Positions 1 through 9,071 of a stretch of DNA of 64,000 nt are shown here, one piece after another. A program made the translations under genes and the position numbers. Position 1 is the first letter of the stretch; every line of letters begins with the position of its first letter. The notes beneath the pieces are model-generated. The model made no database searches and was not told the DNA's origin. It saw only the letters and a list, made by a program, of their open reading frames with translations. Where the stretch lies: contig NZ_JAPDPF010000001.1 of the NCBI RefSeq assembly GCF_026283925.1, forward strand, positions 186,001 to 250,000, in the 5' to 3' direction. The stretch is from Dyella halodurans. Lineage in GTDB: Bacteria > Pseudomonadota > Gammaproteobacteria > Xanthomonadales > Rhodanobacteraceae.

Positions 1-1754
1 CCGAGGACTTCCTGCGCGGCACGGCCGGCATCGGCACGGATAACTACTATCGCGGTACCGCGGACTGGAACCAGTTGGTAGGTGTGGATTCGGCCGCGCG
101 CCTCAACGTGATGGGTCACAGCAACGACGTGCCCGGTCGTAACGGGCCGGAGATGTCGCGCTGGGGCATCGCGCCGTCGGTCACCTTCGGCTTGCATGCG
201 CCGACCAGCGTGACGCTGGCTTACTACCATCTGCAGAGTGACGACACGCCGGATAGCGGCATCCCGTACAACAACCCGTTTGCCGCAACCAGCCCCTACG
301 CCAAGCTCAACGGCGACGGCCGTCCGTATGCGGTTGCGCGCGGCACCTACTACGGCTGGCTGGATCGCGACTACCAGAAGCAGGGCAACGACATCGGCTC
401 TGTACTCGTCAAGACCAACTTCGGCGACGGCTGGTTGTTGCGCAACACCACGCTGTATGCGCGATCCACCAATGACTATATCTGGACGCAGCCGGACGAC
501 AGCCAGGGCAACTTCCTGCTCAATGGCGGCGTGTGGCGCCGTAACAACAACCGCGACAGCAGCACCACCAACCTGACCAACCAGACCGACCTCACCGGCG
601 AGTTCGACACCGGCTCGTTGAAGCACAGCTTCGCCGCCGGTATCGAGCTCAGCAGCGAGAAGACCCAACGCAGCAGCTATCTGGTGGACCCGGCAACGAA
701 CGCGGCGGACACCCACAACACGGGCTCCATCGTCAACGGCGCGTGCAGCAGCAAGTACGGCATCGGCGCCGCGTCCGGCTATTGGTGTACGTCGGCCCAA
801 CGCCCCAACCCCAACGATCCGTTCGATGGGCTGATCATCGGCGGCCAGAACCCGACGCGCATCGTTACCGATACACGTTCGGCCTGGGCGTTCGATACGG
901 TGACGTTCAATCCGACGTGGTCGCTCAACGCCGGCCTGCGCTTCGACAGCTTCAGCACCCGCTCCACCGTGACGACGACCGCCACCGGCGTGGTTACGCG
1001 ACTGGGCAATGACGCCAACTTCTGGAACTACCAGTTGGGCGTGGTGTACAAGCCGGCCCAAAACGGCAGTGTGTACCTGTCGTATGGCACCTCGTCCAAT
1101 CCGCCTGGCGCAGATGCGGGCGATGGCGCCGATGGCATTGCGGTGACCAATGCCGATCTGAAACCGGAGGACAGCCGCAACATCGAGCTGGGTACCAAGT
1201 GGGAAGTGTTCGATCAGCGCCTGTCGCTTAGCGCTGCCGTGTTCCGCAGCGAGAAAACCAATGCGCGCGTGGCGACGGGCGGACGCGGTAGCCCGCTGAT
1301 CAATCTCGGCGAGCAGCGTGTCGACGGTCTGGAGCTGGGCTTCAGCGGCCAGATCACCGAGCGCTGGAGCGTGTTCGGCGGTTATACCTATCTCGACAGC
1401 GAGCTGGTCAAGACGGGACCCGGCGCGGTCGCGAACCAGGGCAACCAGTTCCCCAACACGCCGAAGAACAGCTTCACCCTGTGGACCACGGTGGCGGTGA
1501 CCTCGCGTTGGGCCGTGGGTGGCGGTGCCTATTACCAGGACAAGGTGTTTGGCGACGCCGCCAATACCAAATGGGTGCCGGGCTATACGCGCTTCGATGC
1601 CATGGCGTCGTACCAGCTCAGCAAAAACCTGACGCTGCAGCTCAACGTGCAGAACCTCACCAACAAGTATTACTTCGACAAGGCGTACGCCGCGCACTAC
1701 GCCTCCGTGGCGCCCGGTCGCGTCGCCATGCTCACGGCGAACTTCAGCCTCTGA
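1..1754 (+). CDS. TonB-dependent siderophore receptor, 3' part (5' end outside window)
   Basis: Outer-membrane receptor that would import a ferric siderophore using TonB/ExbBD energy. The reading frame is already open at base 3, so the start codon, signal peptide, TonB box and most of the plug domain lie to the left of the window. What remains is about 584 residues of alternating aromatic beta-strands typical of the 22-stranded barrel, with the family pattern NADLKPEDSRNIELGTKWE and a terminal strand ending in ANFSL, as expected for a BAM-recognised C-terminus. The next two genes encode a PiuC-type dioxygenase and a Sel1 protein. That trio is known from Fiu/PiuA-type catecholate receptors, so a catecholate siderophore is the likely substrate (inference). 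Any Fur box would be upstream and cannot be seen. Confidence 0.9.
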   Translation, partial: EDFLRGTAGIGTDNYYRGTADWNQLVGVDSAARLNVMGHSNDVPGRNGPEMSRWGIAPSVTFGLHAPTSVTLAYYHLQSDDTPDSGIPYNNPFAATSPYAKLNGDGRPYAVARGTYYGWLDRDYQKQGNDIGSVLVKTNFGDGWLLRNTTLYARSTNDYIWTQPDDSQGNFLLNGGVWRRNNNRDSSTTNLTNQTDLTGEFDTGSLKHSFAAGIELSSEKTQRSSYLVDPATNAADTHNTGSIVNGACSSKYGIGAASGYWCTSAQRPNPNDPFDGLIIGGQNPTRIVTDTRSAWAFDTVTFNPTWSLNAGLRFDSFSTRSTVTTTATGVVTRLGNDANFWNYQLGVVYKPAQNGSVYLSYGTSSNPPGADAGDGADGIAVTNADLKPEDSRNIELGTKWEVFDQRLSLSAAVFRSEKTNARVATGGRGSPLINLGEQRVDGLELGFSGQITERWSVFGGYTYLDSELVKTGPGAVANQGNQFPNTPKNSFTLWTTVAVTSRWAVGGGAYYQDKVFGDAANTKWVPGYTRFDAMASYQLSKNLTLQLNVQNLTNKYYFDKAYAAHYASVAPGRVAMLTANFSL

Positions 1755-1815
1755 TGGTCGCACATAGCTGCTGCGCCTCCCGCAAGGGAACGCGGTGCGA
1801 AGACAAGGAAACGCC

Positions 1816-2502
1816 ATGTTGCTCCACGTACCGAATGTGCTGTCACCCGAGGAGCTGGCGCATTGCCGGCAGCGCCTGAAGAACGCGCCGTGGGCGGATG
1901 GACGGGTAACCGCCGGACACCAGTCCGCGCTGGCCAAGGACAACCTGCAACTGCCGGAGGATTCGGTCGAAGCAAGGCAGTTGGGTGAACTGATCCTCGA
2001 CGCGCTGAACCGCCACCCGACGTTCTTTGCGGGGGCGCTGCCACGTCACATCTTTCCACCGCTGTTCAACTGCTATCAGGGCGGCGGTTCATTCGGCCTG
2101 CATGTGGACAACGCGATCCGCTATGACCGGCGAGCGGGCCAGGGCATGCCGATCCGCACGGACCTCTCGGCGACCCTGTTCCTGAGCGAACCGGACGAAT
2201 ACGAGGGTGGCAGCCTGATCATCGAGGACACCTTTGGCACGCACACGGTCAAGCTTCCTGCCGGTGACCTCGTGCTGTATCCCTCGAGCAGCCTGCACCA
2301 GGTGGAGCCGGTGGTGCAGGGTGCGCGCGTAGCGGCGTTCTTCTGGATCCAGAGCCTGATCCGCGATGAAAGCAAACGCCGTCTGTTGCTCGAGCTGGAT
2401 GTATCCATCCAGAGCTTGACCCAGGCCCATGCCAATCACGCGGACGTGCTGCGACTGACCGGGGTTTATCACAACCTGCTGCGCGCCTGGTCTGAAACGT
2501 GA
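1816..2502 (+). CDS. piuC: PKHD-type Fe(II)/2-oxoglutarate-dependent hydroxylase (PiuC/YbiX family)
   Basis: A 228-residue cytoplasmic dioxygenase of the PiuC/YbiX family, close to the usual length of about 225. The iron-binding facial triad is visible as H96-x-D98 in GLHVDNAIRYD and H161 in SSSLHQVEP, and R171 is placed to bind 2-oxoglutarate. The start at 1816 was chosen because an AAGGAA ribosome-binding site lies just upstream and the protein then begins MLLHVPNVLS, as in homologues; a start at 1795 would add seven untypical residues. It lies 61 bases after the receptor gene and its stop overlaps the next start (GTGA), so the three genes look co-transcribed. Family members are iron-regulated and associated with catecholate siderophore uptake, but the physiological substrate is unknown. 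Confidence 0.92.
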   Translation: MLLHVPNVLSPEELAHCRQRLKNAPWADGRVTAGHQSALAKDNLQLPEDSVEARQLGELILDALNRHPTFFAGALPRHIFPPLFNCYQGGGSFGLHVDNAIRYDRRAGQGMPIRTDLSATLFLSEPDEYEGGSLIIEDTFGTHTVKLPAGDLVLYPSSSLHQVEPVVQGARVAAFFWIQSLIRDESKRRLLLELDVSIQSLTQAHANHADVLRLTGVYHNLLRAWSET

Positions 2503-3206
2503 GCGAATCGGCGCAGCTCGATGCCGGGGAATTGCGGCAACTGCTGCAAACAGCGCCCGGCCAGGCGCATGGCCAGTTGCTCGCGGCGGCGCGCGCCGGC
2601 CACGGTGCGTCGCAGCTGGCCGTGGCGCAGGCTTACCTGGAAGGCATTGGCTGCGCGCGCGATGCGCAAGAAGCCGTGTACTGGTTCCAGCAGGCGGCCC
2701 ACCAAAACGAGTCCGCCGCAATGAACATGCTTGGCCGCTGCTATGAAAACGGTTGGGGCGCATCGGTGGACTATGCGCTGGCTGCGGTGTGGTATCGGCG
2801 TGCGGCGGAACACGGTTCGGATTGGGGCCGGTACAACTACGCCCATGTGCTCGCCAACGGGCGTGGCGTGCCCAGGGATCGAGCGCAGGCCTTCGTGTAT
2901 TTCGGGCTCGCCGCGGCAGCGGGGCATGCGCGCGCCATGCACTTCCTGGGGCAGTACCACGAACACGGATGGGAGACGCCAGCGGATCTCGGCAAGGCTC
3001 GCGCGCTCTATCGGCGCTCGGCAGAGGCGGGAGATTACCGCGGGCAATGCAGTTGGGCCTCGTTTCTCGCTGAGGAAGGGCGTATCGGCGAGGCATCCGC
3101 CTTGCTCAGGTCGGCCCTGGTAGCCGCACCGGCCTACTTTGCTGTCGCGTTGCGCGAGCAGCTGAGGCACTCACGTCATCACGAGCTGCGCAGCTTGGTT
3201 GACTAG
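2499..3206 (+). CDS. Sel1-like repeat protein
   Basis: A 235-residue soluble protein made of Sel1-like (SLR) helical repeats. Successive copies begin near residues 25, 60, 96 and 132, with motifs such as AQAYLEGIGCARDAQEAVYW, LGRCYENGWGASVDYALAA and VLANGRGVPRDRAQAFVYF. No signal peptide is evident. Translation begins at a GTG that overlaps the TGA of piuC by 4 bases, so the two are translationally coupled. SLR proteins are protein-interaction scaffolds. A Sel1 protein next to a PiuC homologue and a siderophore receptor is a recurring arrangement, suggesting a supporting role in iron uptake, but the sequence gives no molecular function. Confidence 0.88.
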   Translation: MSESAQLDAGELRQLLQTAPGQAHGQLLAAARAGHGASQLAVAQAYLEGIGCARDAQEAVYWFQQAAHQNESAAMNMLGRCYENGWGASVDYALAAVWYRRAAEHGSDWGRYNYAHVLANGRGVPRDRAQAFVYFGLAAAAGHARAMHFLGQYHEHGWETPADLGKARALYRRSAEAGDYRGQCSWASFLAEEGRIGEASALLRSALVAAPAYFAVALREQLRHSRHHELRSLVD

Positions 3207-3310
3207 GGTGCAGGCCCCCGCAAAACGCCTGCCGGACGGTCGCCGCTGATGCGGGTTCCGGCGTGTCGGAGGAGTCCCGGGCAGCAGGGCTCCTCGTGCC
3301 TGGTGCAAGC

Positions 3311-3724
3311 CTATCGCTTGTCGATCGAATAGCTGCCCGGCCCCGTGATGCACAACAACAGCAGGCCGCCGGCGATGCTCACGTTCTTGTAGAAGTTGAT
3401 CATGCTCGCTGCGCGGTCGGGGTCGACCATGTTCCAGAACTGGTGTCCGATGACCGCTGCCGCCACCGTGTAAATCGCCAGCAAAAGGGCCAGTGGGCGT
3501 GTGTAGAAACCCACCACGATCGCCAAGCCGACGACGAACTCCATGAAAAGGGCAATGCCGGCAGTCACGAGGGGAAGTGGCACGCCGACCGTGGCCATGT
3601 AGGCGACCGTACCCGAGAAGCCCACCAATTTGTTCCAGCCGAAGATCACGTACAGCATCATCAGCAGGATGCGGGCGATCAGGATACAACCGTCTTTACT
3701 GCCTTCCAGGAACGTATATCGCAT
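3311..3724 (-). CDS. DoxX family membrane protein
   Basis: A 137-residue inner-membrane protein with four predicted transmembrane helices, belonging to the DoxX/DoxD-like family. Typical features are the first helix ILIARILLMMLYVIFGWNKL, a second helix rich in Val and Ile ending in FYTRPLALLLA, and a polar QFWNMVDPDRAASMINFYKN loop before the last helix. The start at 3724 has a GGGAGAA ribosome-binding site. The frame is open further upstream, but the extra 32 residues look non-coding. It stands alone, convergent with the Sel1 gene and in the same direction as the SDR gene 316 bases upstream. DoxX-family proteins are linked to redox or quinone chemistry in some species; no specific function can be read here. 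Confidence 0.88.
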   Translation of the reverse strand: MRYTFLEGSKDGCILIARILLMMLYVIFGWNKLVGFSGTVAYMATVGVPLPLVTAGIALFMEFVVGLAIVVGFYTRPLALLLAIYTVAAAVIGHQFWNMVDPDRAASMINFYKNVSIAGGLLLLCITGPGSYSIDKR

Positions 3725-4040
3725 GGTGGTTCTCCCATGAATGTACCTGGCGCATGCGAGCCCAGCGCTCGCCTTGGCCCTGCAACGGCCGCTGCCGGCT
3801 GGCAGTGCGGCCGACTCCACTATATCGCGCGCAGAGGTAGTCGAGGGGCCCTCCGATCCGGCGTGTCGAGAGGTGGCTTGAAGACGCCAAAGTGAGGCTG
3901 CGGGCAGGCTAGGGTCGTGCGCCGCAGAGGGGTGATCGACGGTGGGCGGTTTGCTCGGCCCGGCAAGTTCGCCGTCGGTGCCAAGCCGTTGTCCCTTGAA
4001 TGCGAATCAACGGCGATGACTGGGTTTCCGATGGCTCGCC
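3725..4040. other. Intergenic region between SDR and DoxX genes
   Basis: About 316 bases between the end of the minus-strand SDR gene and the start of the minus-strand DoxX gene. It presumably holds the DoxX promoter and a terminator for the SDR gene. I could not identify a convincing -35/-10 pair, a strong hairpin with a T-run, or a credible small ORF. Confidence 0.5.
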
Positions 4041-4856
4041 TCAGGCGTCTTCGGAAATATCACTTTTGTAACGATCGGCGGCGTGATCGCGTGAAAGGTT
4101 CGGTGCCAAACGCTGCCGCGCGACGGTGTAGCGGTTCCAGTCCTCGACGTCCGGCAGTGAAGGAATGGTGACCAACTCGCCCATGTCGTAGCCGGCCAAG
4201 GCGGCATCCACCATCTCGTCCACTTCCATGATCATGTGGGCGGGAAGGGTGTTCGCATCGATGCCCGAGCGTTCCCAGATCTCGGTGCGTGTGATGCCCG
4301 GCAAGACGGCCTGGACCTGGATACCACGCCCGGCCACTTCCTTGTGCAGCGTAAGGGTGTAATTCAGCAGATAGCTTTTGCTGGCGTTGTACGTGCCGTC
4401 GAACAGTTCGGGAGCGAGTGCGACCACCGAGGCGATATTGATGATGCCGCCGTGGCCGCGCGCGAGCAGGCGCGGCAGGATGGCGCTGGTGAGTCGCGTG
4501 GGAGTGATGACGTTGAGCTGGATCATCGATTCGAACCGCTCCAGCTGTTGCGCCACGATCGGGCCGGTGCCCGCCATGCCGGCGTTGTTGATCAACAGGC
4601 CGATGTTGTCGTCCTCACGCAGGCGCTGTTCCACCAGCGCGCGTTCTGGCTGCGCGGTGAGGTCGGCAGCCAGGACGGCTATGTTCACGCCGCACTCGCG
4701 CATCAGTTGTTCGGCCAGGGACTGCAGGCGCGCCTGGTCACGAGCCACCAGCACCAGGTCGTGCCCGCGCTGGGCCAGGCGCTGGGCATAGGTGGCGCCG
4801 ATGCCGGTGGACGCGCCGGTAATCAGCGCCGTATCGAGCTTGTGGCTTGGTGACAT
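4041..4856 (-). CDS. Short-chain dehydrogenase/reductase (SDR)
   Basis: A 271-residue classical SDR oxidoreductase. The N-terminal Rossmann signature TGASTGIG (residues 14-21) binds NAD(P)H, NNAG follows strand 4, and the catalytic Ser-Tyr-Lys appear in IINIASVVALAPELFDGTYNASKS (written here as the segment containing SVV, then YNASK). The Arg in VLVARDQARL after strand 2 favours NADP(H). It resembles the YqjQ/DltE-like subgroup of uncharacterised SDRs. The ATG at 4856 has a good ribosome-binding site (GGAGGTC). No neighbour suggests a pathway, so the substrate is unknown. Confidence 0.9.
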   Translation of the reverse strand: MSPSHKLDTALITGASTGIGATYAQRLAQRGHDLVLVARDQARLQSLAEQLMRECGVNIAVLAADLTAQPERALVEQRLREDDNIGLLINNAGMAGTGPIVAQQLERFESMIQLNVITPTRLTSAILPRLLARGHGGIINIASVVALAPELFDGTYNASKSYLLNYTLTLHKEVAGRGIQVQAVLPGITRTEIWERSGIDANTLPAHMIMEVDEMVDAALAGYDMGELVTIPSLPDVEDWNRYTVARQRLAPNLSRDHAADRYKSDISEDA

Positions 4857-5324
4857 GACGGAGACCTCCAGGCAAAAGACGCATGCTTCATCGATGTGCT
4901 GCAGCGCCCGACAGGGCCCGTGCCTTGGCCATCCCTACGGACACGCCTGGGCGCCCAGTCGCGGTGCGCGTGGGGCTCACCCTATCGCCTGGCAAGGGCG
5001 AGGTCACTCCCCAATCAGCTAGATGCCGAGGTGACCCGGGCGCGGCATTCGGCCATCGGGGGGCGGCCCCGATGCTCACGCCATCGTGACGACGGGCGCG
5101 CTACTTAGCCTGTGGTGGCCGCTTGACGCCTTCGGGTACTGGCAGGACCCGATGGCTCCAGGGAAGCGCGTCCCCTGAGTGGCAAGAGCACGACCGGGAG
5201 CATGACGACGACTTCCCGGAAGCGTTGCGCCGCGGCCATCCATGGGCGCTGCTGGCGCGGGGAGGATGCCGTAAAGAAGGCTTGCCGCAATTCGTCTCAT
5301 GGCCGGGAAGGGCTTTGACACTTT
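4857..5324. other. Divergent intergenic region, SDR / MscS-like channel
   Basis: A 468-base gap between two divergently transcribed genes that must carry both promoters. It contains a perfect 12-base palindrome CTGGGCGCCCAG at 4947-4958 and several GC-rich imperfect dyads. The short open frames in it have no homology I recognise, overlap one another on both strands and lack ribosome-binding sites, so I regard them as non-coding. Confidence 0.45.
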
Positions 5325-7109
5325 ATGGCGTACACGAACGACCCCGTATGCGTTGACCGAGGGCAGGCACGGGAGGGAGGCGAGCGCCAAGGCCCGCATG
5401 CGCGGCGGACTTTGTGCTGGCTGCTCGTGCTTTGGCTGGCCTGCCTGCCGGGCCTTTCCCTGGCAGCTGTGCCACCAGCGAGCGCGGCGAGCGCACCGTC
5501 GGCCCTGACGGCGTCAGAGACGCCGACGTATCCGATCATCGTGTGGAATCGTACGGTGACGACGCTGTCCGTACCGATTCGTGGCCTGTCGGCGCGCGAT
5601 CGCGCCGCTGCGGCGAGCAAGCGGATCGGCGACGCGCTGGACAAGTTGACGGTCGACGACATCTCCGAAGTCTGGGCCGAGTCGGGCGCGGACAAGGGCG
5701 TGATCATTCGGGCCGACAACGTGGTGCTGTTCGCTATCCTCACCGGCGATGTGGCGGGCGGCGATCGCGCGGCGGTGGAGCAGGAAGGACATCGAGCGGC
5801 CGAGGTGTTGCGCAGCATCGTCAAGGAGCGATCCGAGGCGCGCCGGCCGATGGAATTGTTCACGGATATCGCCATGGCCGTGGTGGCCACGCTGGTGCTG
5901 GTGCTGCTGTGCTGGTTGATGATGCGGCTCAATCGTGTCGTGCAGCGCCAGCTGATCGCGATCACCCGGGTGCGCTTGCGCCTGAACATCGCCGGCTTCG
6001 ATTTCCGACCGCTGGTATGGAGCACGTTGCGGCGCCTGGTGTCGCTGGTGCACCTGCTGCTGGTGCTCTTCCTGTTCTACCTGTGGCTGAGCTACGTGCT
6101 TCGGCAGTTCCCTTATAGCCGTCCATGGGGTGCTCAGCTCGGCCTGTACATGCTCGACCTGGGGCTGCAGATGCTCACGGTCCTGGTTGGGCAGATTCCG
6201 AACCTGCTGACCATGGTGGTGATCTTCCTGATCACGCGGGGCATTATTCGGTTGGTCTCCGCCTGGTTCCATGCCGTGGAGCACGGCAAGGTGCAGGTGG
6301 GTTGGCTTGATCCTCCGACGGCTTCGATCACGCGCAAGCTGGTATCGGTCCTGGTCGGGCTGTTCGCGCTGGTGGTCGCCTACCCGTATATACCGGGTGC
6401 CGGCAGTGACGCGTTCAAGGGTGTCAGCGTGTTTGTCGGCTTGATGGTGTCGCTCGGCTCCGCCGGCATCGTCAATCAACTGATGAGCGGGCTGGTGGTG
6501 CTGTATTCGCGTGCCGTGCGCGTGGGTGATTTCGTGCACGTGGGAGACCACGAGGGCACGGTGCGCGAGATGGGGGCGCTCTCGATCAAGCTGGTCACGC
6601 GCACGCACGAAGAGGTGATCATCCCGAACTCGGTGCTGTCATCCACACCGCTGCGCAATCTCACGCGCCAGGTACAAGAAGGCGCCCTGCTGCTCACTAC
6701 CTCGGTGACTATCGGCTACGACACGCCGTGGCGACAGGTGGCGGCCTTGCTGGAACTGGCCGCCTCACGCACCGCCGGCCTGCTGCGGGAACCGCGGCCG
6801 TTCGTGCTGCAGACCGCGTTGTCAGACTACTACGCCGAATACGAGCTCAACGTGGGAAGCCTGGATCCGGCGATCTATGTCCAGACGCTGTCCGACCTGC
6901 ATCAGAACATCCAGGACGCATTTAACGAGTTCGGCGTGCAGATCATGTCGCCTCACTACCGCCGGCAGCCGGACGAAAAGGTCTGGGTGCCGACGCAGCA
7001 TTGGTACGACCCTCCCGCGCGCGAACCGGCTGGCTCGGATCCTGCGGAGGCTTCAGATAGCAGCAAGGGCAGCGCGGCGTCGGCTGCCGATAGTGGGCCG
7101 CCGGCGTAA
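5325..7109 (+). CDS. Large MscS-type mechanosensitive ion channel
   Basis: A 594-residue inner-membrane protein of the MscS superfamily. It begins with a signal-like segment (residues 29-47), followed by a periplasmic domain to about 178 and transmembrane helices near 182-202, 238-259, 272-312 and 336-355. The pore-lining helix lies at about 363-397 (GLMVSLGSAGIVNQLMSGL). The MscS beta-domain follows (RVGDFVHVGDHEGTVREMGA, then HEEVIIPNSVLSS), with a cytoplasmic alpha/beta domain to about 560 and a low-complexity tail. It should release solutes on hypo-osmotic shock. The start is uncertain: the ATG at 5325 has a GGGAAGGG ribosome-binding site but puts 28 residues before the hydrophobic segment. 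The next gene encodes a secreted protein 57 bases downstream. Confidence 0.92.
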   Translation: MAYTNDPVCVDRGQAREGGERQGPHARRTLCWLLVLWLACLPGLSLAAVPPASAASAPSALTASETPTYPIIVWNRTVTTLSVPIRGLSARDRAAAASKRIGDALDKLTVDDISEVWAESGADKGVIIRADNVVLFAILTGDVAGGDRAAVEQEGHRAAEVLRSIVKERSEARRPMELFTDIAMAVVATLVLVLLCWLMMRLNRVVQRQLIAITRVRLRLNIAGFDFRPLVWSTLRRLVSLVHLLLVLFLFYLWLSYVLRQFPYSRPWGAQLGLYMLDLGLQMLTVLVGQIPNLLTMVVIFLITRGIIRLVSAWFHAVEHGKVQVGWLDPPTASITRKLVSVLVGLFALVVAYPYIPGAGSDAFKGVSVFVGLMVSLGSAGIVNQLMSGLVVLYSRAVRVGDFVHVGDHEGTVREMGALSIKLVTRTHEEVIIPNSVLSSTPLRNLTRQVQEGALLLTTSVTIGYDTPWRQVAALLELAASRTAGLLREPRPFVLQTALSDYYAEYELNVGSLDPAIYVQTLSDLHQNIQDAFNEFGVQIMSPHYRRQPDEKVWVPTQHWYDPPAREPAGSDPAEASDSSKGSAASAADSGPPA

Positions 7110-7166
7110 TGCGCCTGCGGTCAGGAGACCCGTCCCTGTCCACGTGACCCGAAGGAGATCGTCATC

Positions 7167-7793
7167 ATGAACACCCGGCATTGTTCCCGTTCCTATCTGC
7201 TTGGCGCTGCCATCGCCATGGCCCTGCCGCTGGTTGCCGTTGCCCAGCCGCAGGAGGTGGCGCATTCGTCAACAGTGACCAGCACGGCGCACGAGATGGC
7301 GCGCAGCGAAGACACGCTCAAGGCCACCGTCGTGAAGGTGGATCACGACACCCGCATGATCACACTGCGTAGCGCCGACGGTGAGGAAGCCACGATCGAA
7401 GCCGGCCCCGACGTAAAGAACCTGGACCAGCTGAAGGCAGGCGACCTGGTCACCGCCCACTACCAACGTGCGCTGGCGCTCGAGCTATTGCCTGCCGGTA
7501 GCGCATCGACCGGCGTGGCCGTCGAAGGTGGTGTCGTCGGCGCTCCCAAGGGCCAAAAGCCGGGCATGACGGCGGGCCATTCCGTCACCATCGTCGCCAA
7601 GCTCGCGGCTGTCGACATGAAGAATCACACGGTGACCCTCCAAGGGGACAATGGCGAGAAGCACGTGATCGAGGTGAAGGATCCGGCGCGCCAGGCAAGG
7701 ATGAGCCAGCTGAAAGTGGGCGACATGGTGCGCATCACTTACGTGGAGGCGGTGGTGGTCACGGTCACGCCGCAGGGCAAGGCAAAAGGCTGA
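7167..7793 (+). CDS. Secreted protein with two copies of a small beta domain
   Basis: A 208-residue predicted periplasmic protein that I cannot assign to a characterised function. It has a Sec signal peptide cleaved after about residue 26 (LPLVAVA-QP). The mature part is an internal duplication: KATVVKVDHDTRMITLRSAD followed by IEAGPDV..LKAGDLVTAHY (about residues 50-100), and KLAAVDMKNHTVTLQGDNG followed by VIEVKDPA..LKVGDMVRITY (about 147-197). Both end in an L-K-x-G-D hairpin, which resembles small OB-like or DUF5666-type beta-barrels. A strong GAAGGAGA ribosome-binding site precedes the ATG. It follows the MscS-like gene in the same direction and may be co-transcribed. Confidence 0.8.
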   Translation: MNTRHCSRSYLLGAAIAMALPLVAVAQPQEVAHSSTVTSTAHEMARSEDTLKATVVKVDHDTRMITLRSADGEEATIEAGPDVKNLDQLKAGDLVTAHYQRALALELLPAGSASTGVAVEGGVVGAPKGQKPGMTAGHSVTIVAKLAAVDMKNHTVTLQGDNGEKHVIEVKDPARQARMSQLKVGDMVRITYVEAVVVTVTPQGKAKG

Positions 7794-7800
7794 GCTACCG

Positions 7801-7828
7801 CGGGAAGGTCGCGCGTGCGACCTTCCCG
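7801..7828. terminator. Hairpin between convergent genes
   Basis: A perfect 12-base-pair stem (CGGGAAGGTCGC, loop GCGT, GCGACCTTCCCG) lies between the stop of the secreted protein gene and the stop of the convergent epimerase gene. There is no T-run on either side, so it may work as a transcript-end stabiliser or a weak bidirectional terminator. Confidence 0.55.
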
Positions 7829-7853
7829 GCGGTGCAGGCAGCTTGCCGAGGGC

Positions 7854-9071
7854 TCAGGGCACGCCGCCTTCGCGGATCAGTTCCATCACCTCGTAGCATG
7901 CGCCCATGGTGTGGTAGTCGGTCTTGCCGGCCGGACTCTTGTCGTCGTCGAGCTTGCGGTTGTCGCGGCTGAGGATGCGGTACCAGGCGCCGTGCTGGTG
8001 GTCGATGAAGTGCTGCCAGGCGTAGTCCCACAGCTTCGTGTACCAGCTGTCGTATGCAGCCAGCCCGGTGCGCGCGTGCAGCAGCGCAGCGGCGGCCAGG
8101 GATTCGGCCTGCACCCAGAAATACTTGTCGTCGTCGCAGACCCGGCCGTCCGGCGCAAAGCCATAGCAGATGCCGCCATGTTCGTTGTCCCACGCGCGAG
8201 CGAGGGCGGTGTCGAACAAGCGCATGGCGGTGGGCGCCAGCCAGTTTTCCTCGCGGCCGCGCTCGAGCAGCAGCGGCTCCATGATCAGCAACAGCTTGGC
8301 CCACTCGGTCTGGTGGCCGGGCTGGAAGCCCCAGGGGCGGAACAGGTGCTTGGGGTCGTCGCGGTGATAGTCCCAATCGACCTGCCACTGGCTGTCGTAG
8401 TGCTCCCACACCAGGCCATCGGCCTTGGCGGCCTGCCGGCGCGTCATATGGTCGGCAAGCGTGAGCGCGCGCTCCAGGTAACGCGGTTCGTCGGTGGCCT
8501 GATAGGCCGCAAGCATCGCCTCGCACATGTGCATGTTCGCGTTCTGGCCGCGATAGCCACTGAACTGCCAGTGCTCGTCGGCTTCATCGCGGTAGAGACC
8601 TGCCTCGGCATCCCAGTAACGCTGCTCGAGCAGGTTCCAGGTCTCGTCCATCCACGCCTCGGTTTCCTTGATGCCGGCCTTGCGCGCGGTGGCGTAGGCC
8701 AGCAGCACGAAGGCGACGCCATAGGCGTGGTTGGTGCGGTCTTCGGGTTTGCCGTCGCGAATTGTCCATGCATAGCCGCCGGAGACGGAGTCGCGATGCA
8801 CCTCGCGCAGATAACGCAGGCCGTGCCATACGGCCTCGAGGTAGTCGGCGTTGCCGAACTCGCGCGCCGCCATCGCATAGTTGAAGACGAAGCGCGTGCT
8901 GCTCACCAGGTGACGATAGCTGCGATCGTAGATCGTGCCATCGTCCTTGAAGTAGTGGAAGAACCCGCCGGCGGGGTCGATGGCACGTGGATGATAAAAC
9001 GCCATCGTCTGCGCGACGTGCGCGCGCAGGAACGCCTCGCTGCGGAAATCGGGCGTTGCAGCCGTGGTCAT
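7854..9071 (-). CDS. AGE-family sugar epimerase/isomerase (probable mannose isomerase)
   Basis: A 405-residue cytoplasmic enzyme of the N-acylglucosamine 2-epimerase (AGE) superfamily with an (alpha/alpha)6 barrel, close to the usual 390-420 residues. Family motifs with conserved His residues are visible: RTNHAYGVAFVLLAYA, ANMHMCEAMLAAY, PGHQTEWAKLLL and DYHTMGACYEV. The ATG at 9071 overlaps the stop of the sugar-kinase gene (ATGA). AGE members include N-acylglucosamine 2-epimerase, cellobiose 2-epimerase and mannose isomerase. Placement with a PfkB kinase, a sugar permease and a divergent alpha-mannosidase favours isomerisation of mannose to fructose, which the kinase would phosphorylate (inference). 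An N-acylmannosamine or mannobiose substrate cannot be excluded. Confidence 0.88.
   Translation of the reverse strand: MTTAATPDFRSEAFLRAHVAQTMAFYHPRAIDPAGGFFHYFKDDGTIYDRSYRHLVSSTRFVFNYAMAAREFGNADYLEAVWHGLRYLREVHRDSVSGGYAWTIRDGKPEDRTNHAYGVAFVLLAYATARKAGIKETEAWMDETWNLLEQRYWDAEAGLYRDEADEHWQFSGYRGQNANMHMCEAMLAAYQATDEPRYLERALTLADHMTRRQAAKADGLVWEHYDSQWQVDWDYHRDDPKHLFRPWGFQPGHQTEWAKLLLIMEPLLLERGREENWLAPTAMRLFDTALARAWDNEHGGICYGFAPDGRVCDDDKYFWVQAESLAAAALLHARTGLAAYDSWYTKLWDYAWQHFIDHQHGAWYRILSRDNRKLDDDKSPAGKTDYHTMGACYEVMELIREGGVP

Noticed and set aside
4883-5399. Several short open frames on both strands before the MscS-type gene
   Set aside because: They overlap one another, lack ribosome-binding sites and have no recognisable homology.
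5514-6608. 364-codon antisense frame over the MscS-type gene
   Set aside because: The product is dominated by His, Gln and Arg, as expected for antisense of a Leu/Val-rich membrane protein.
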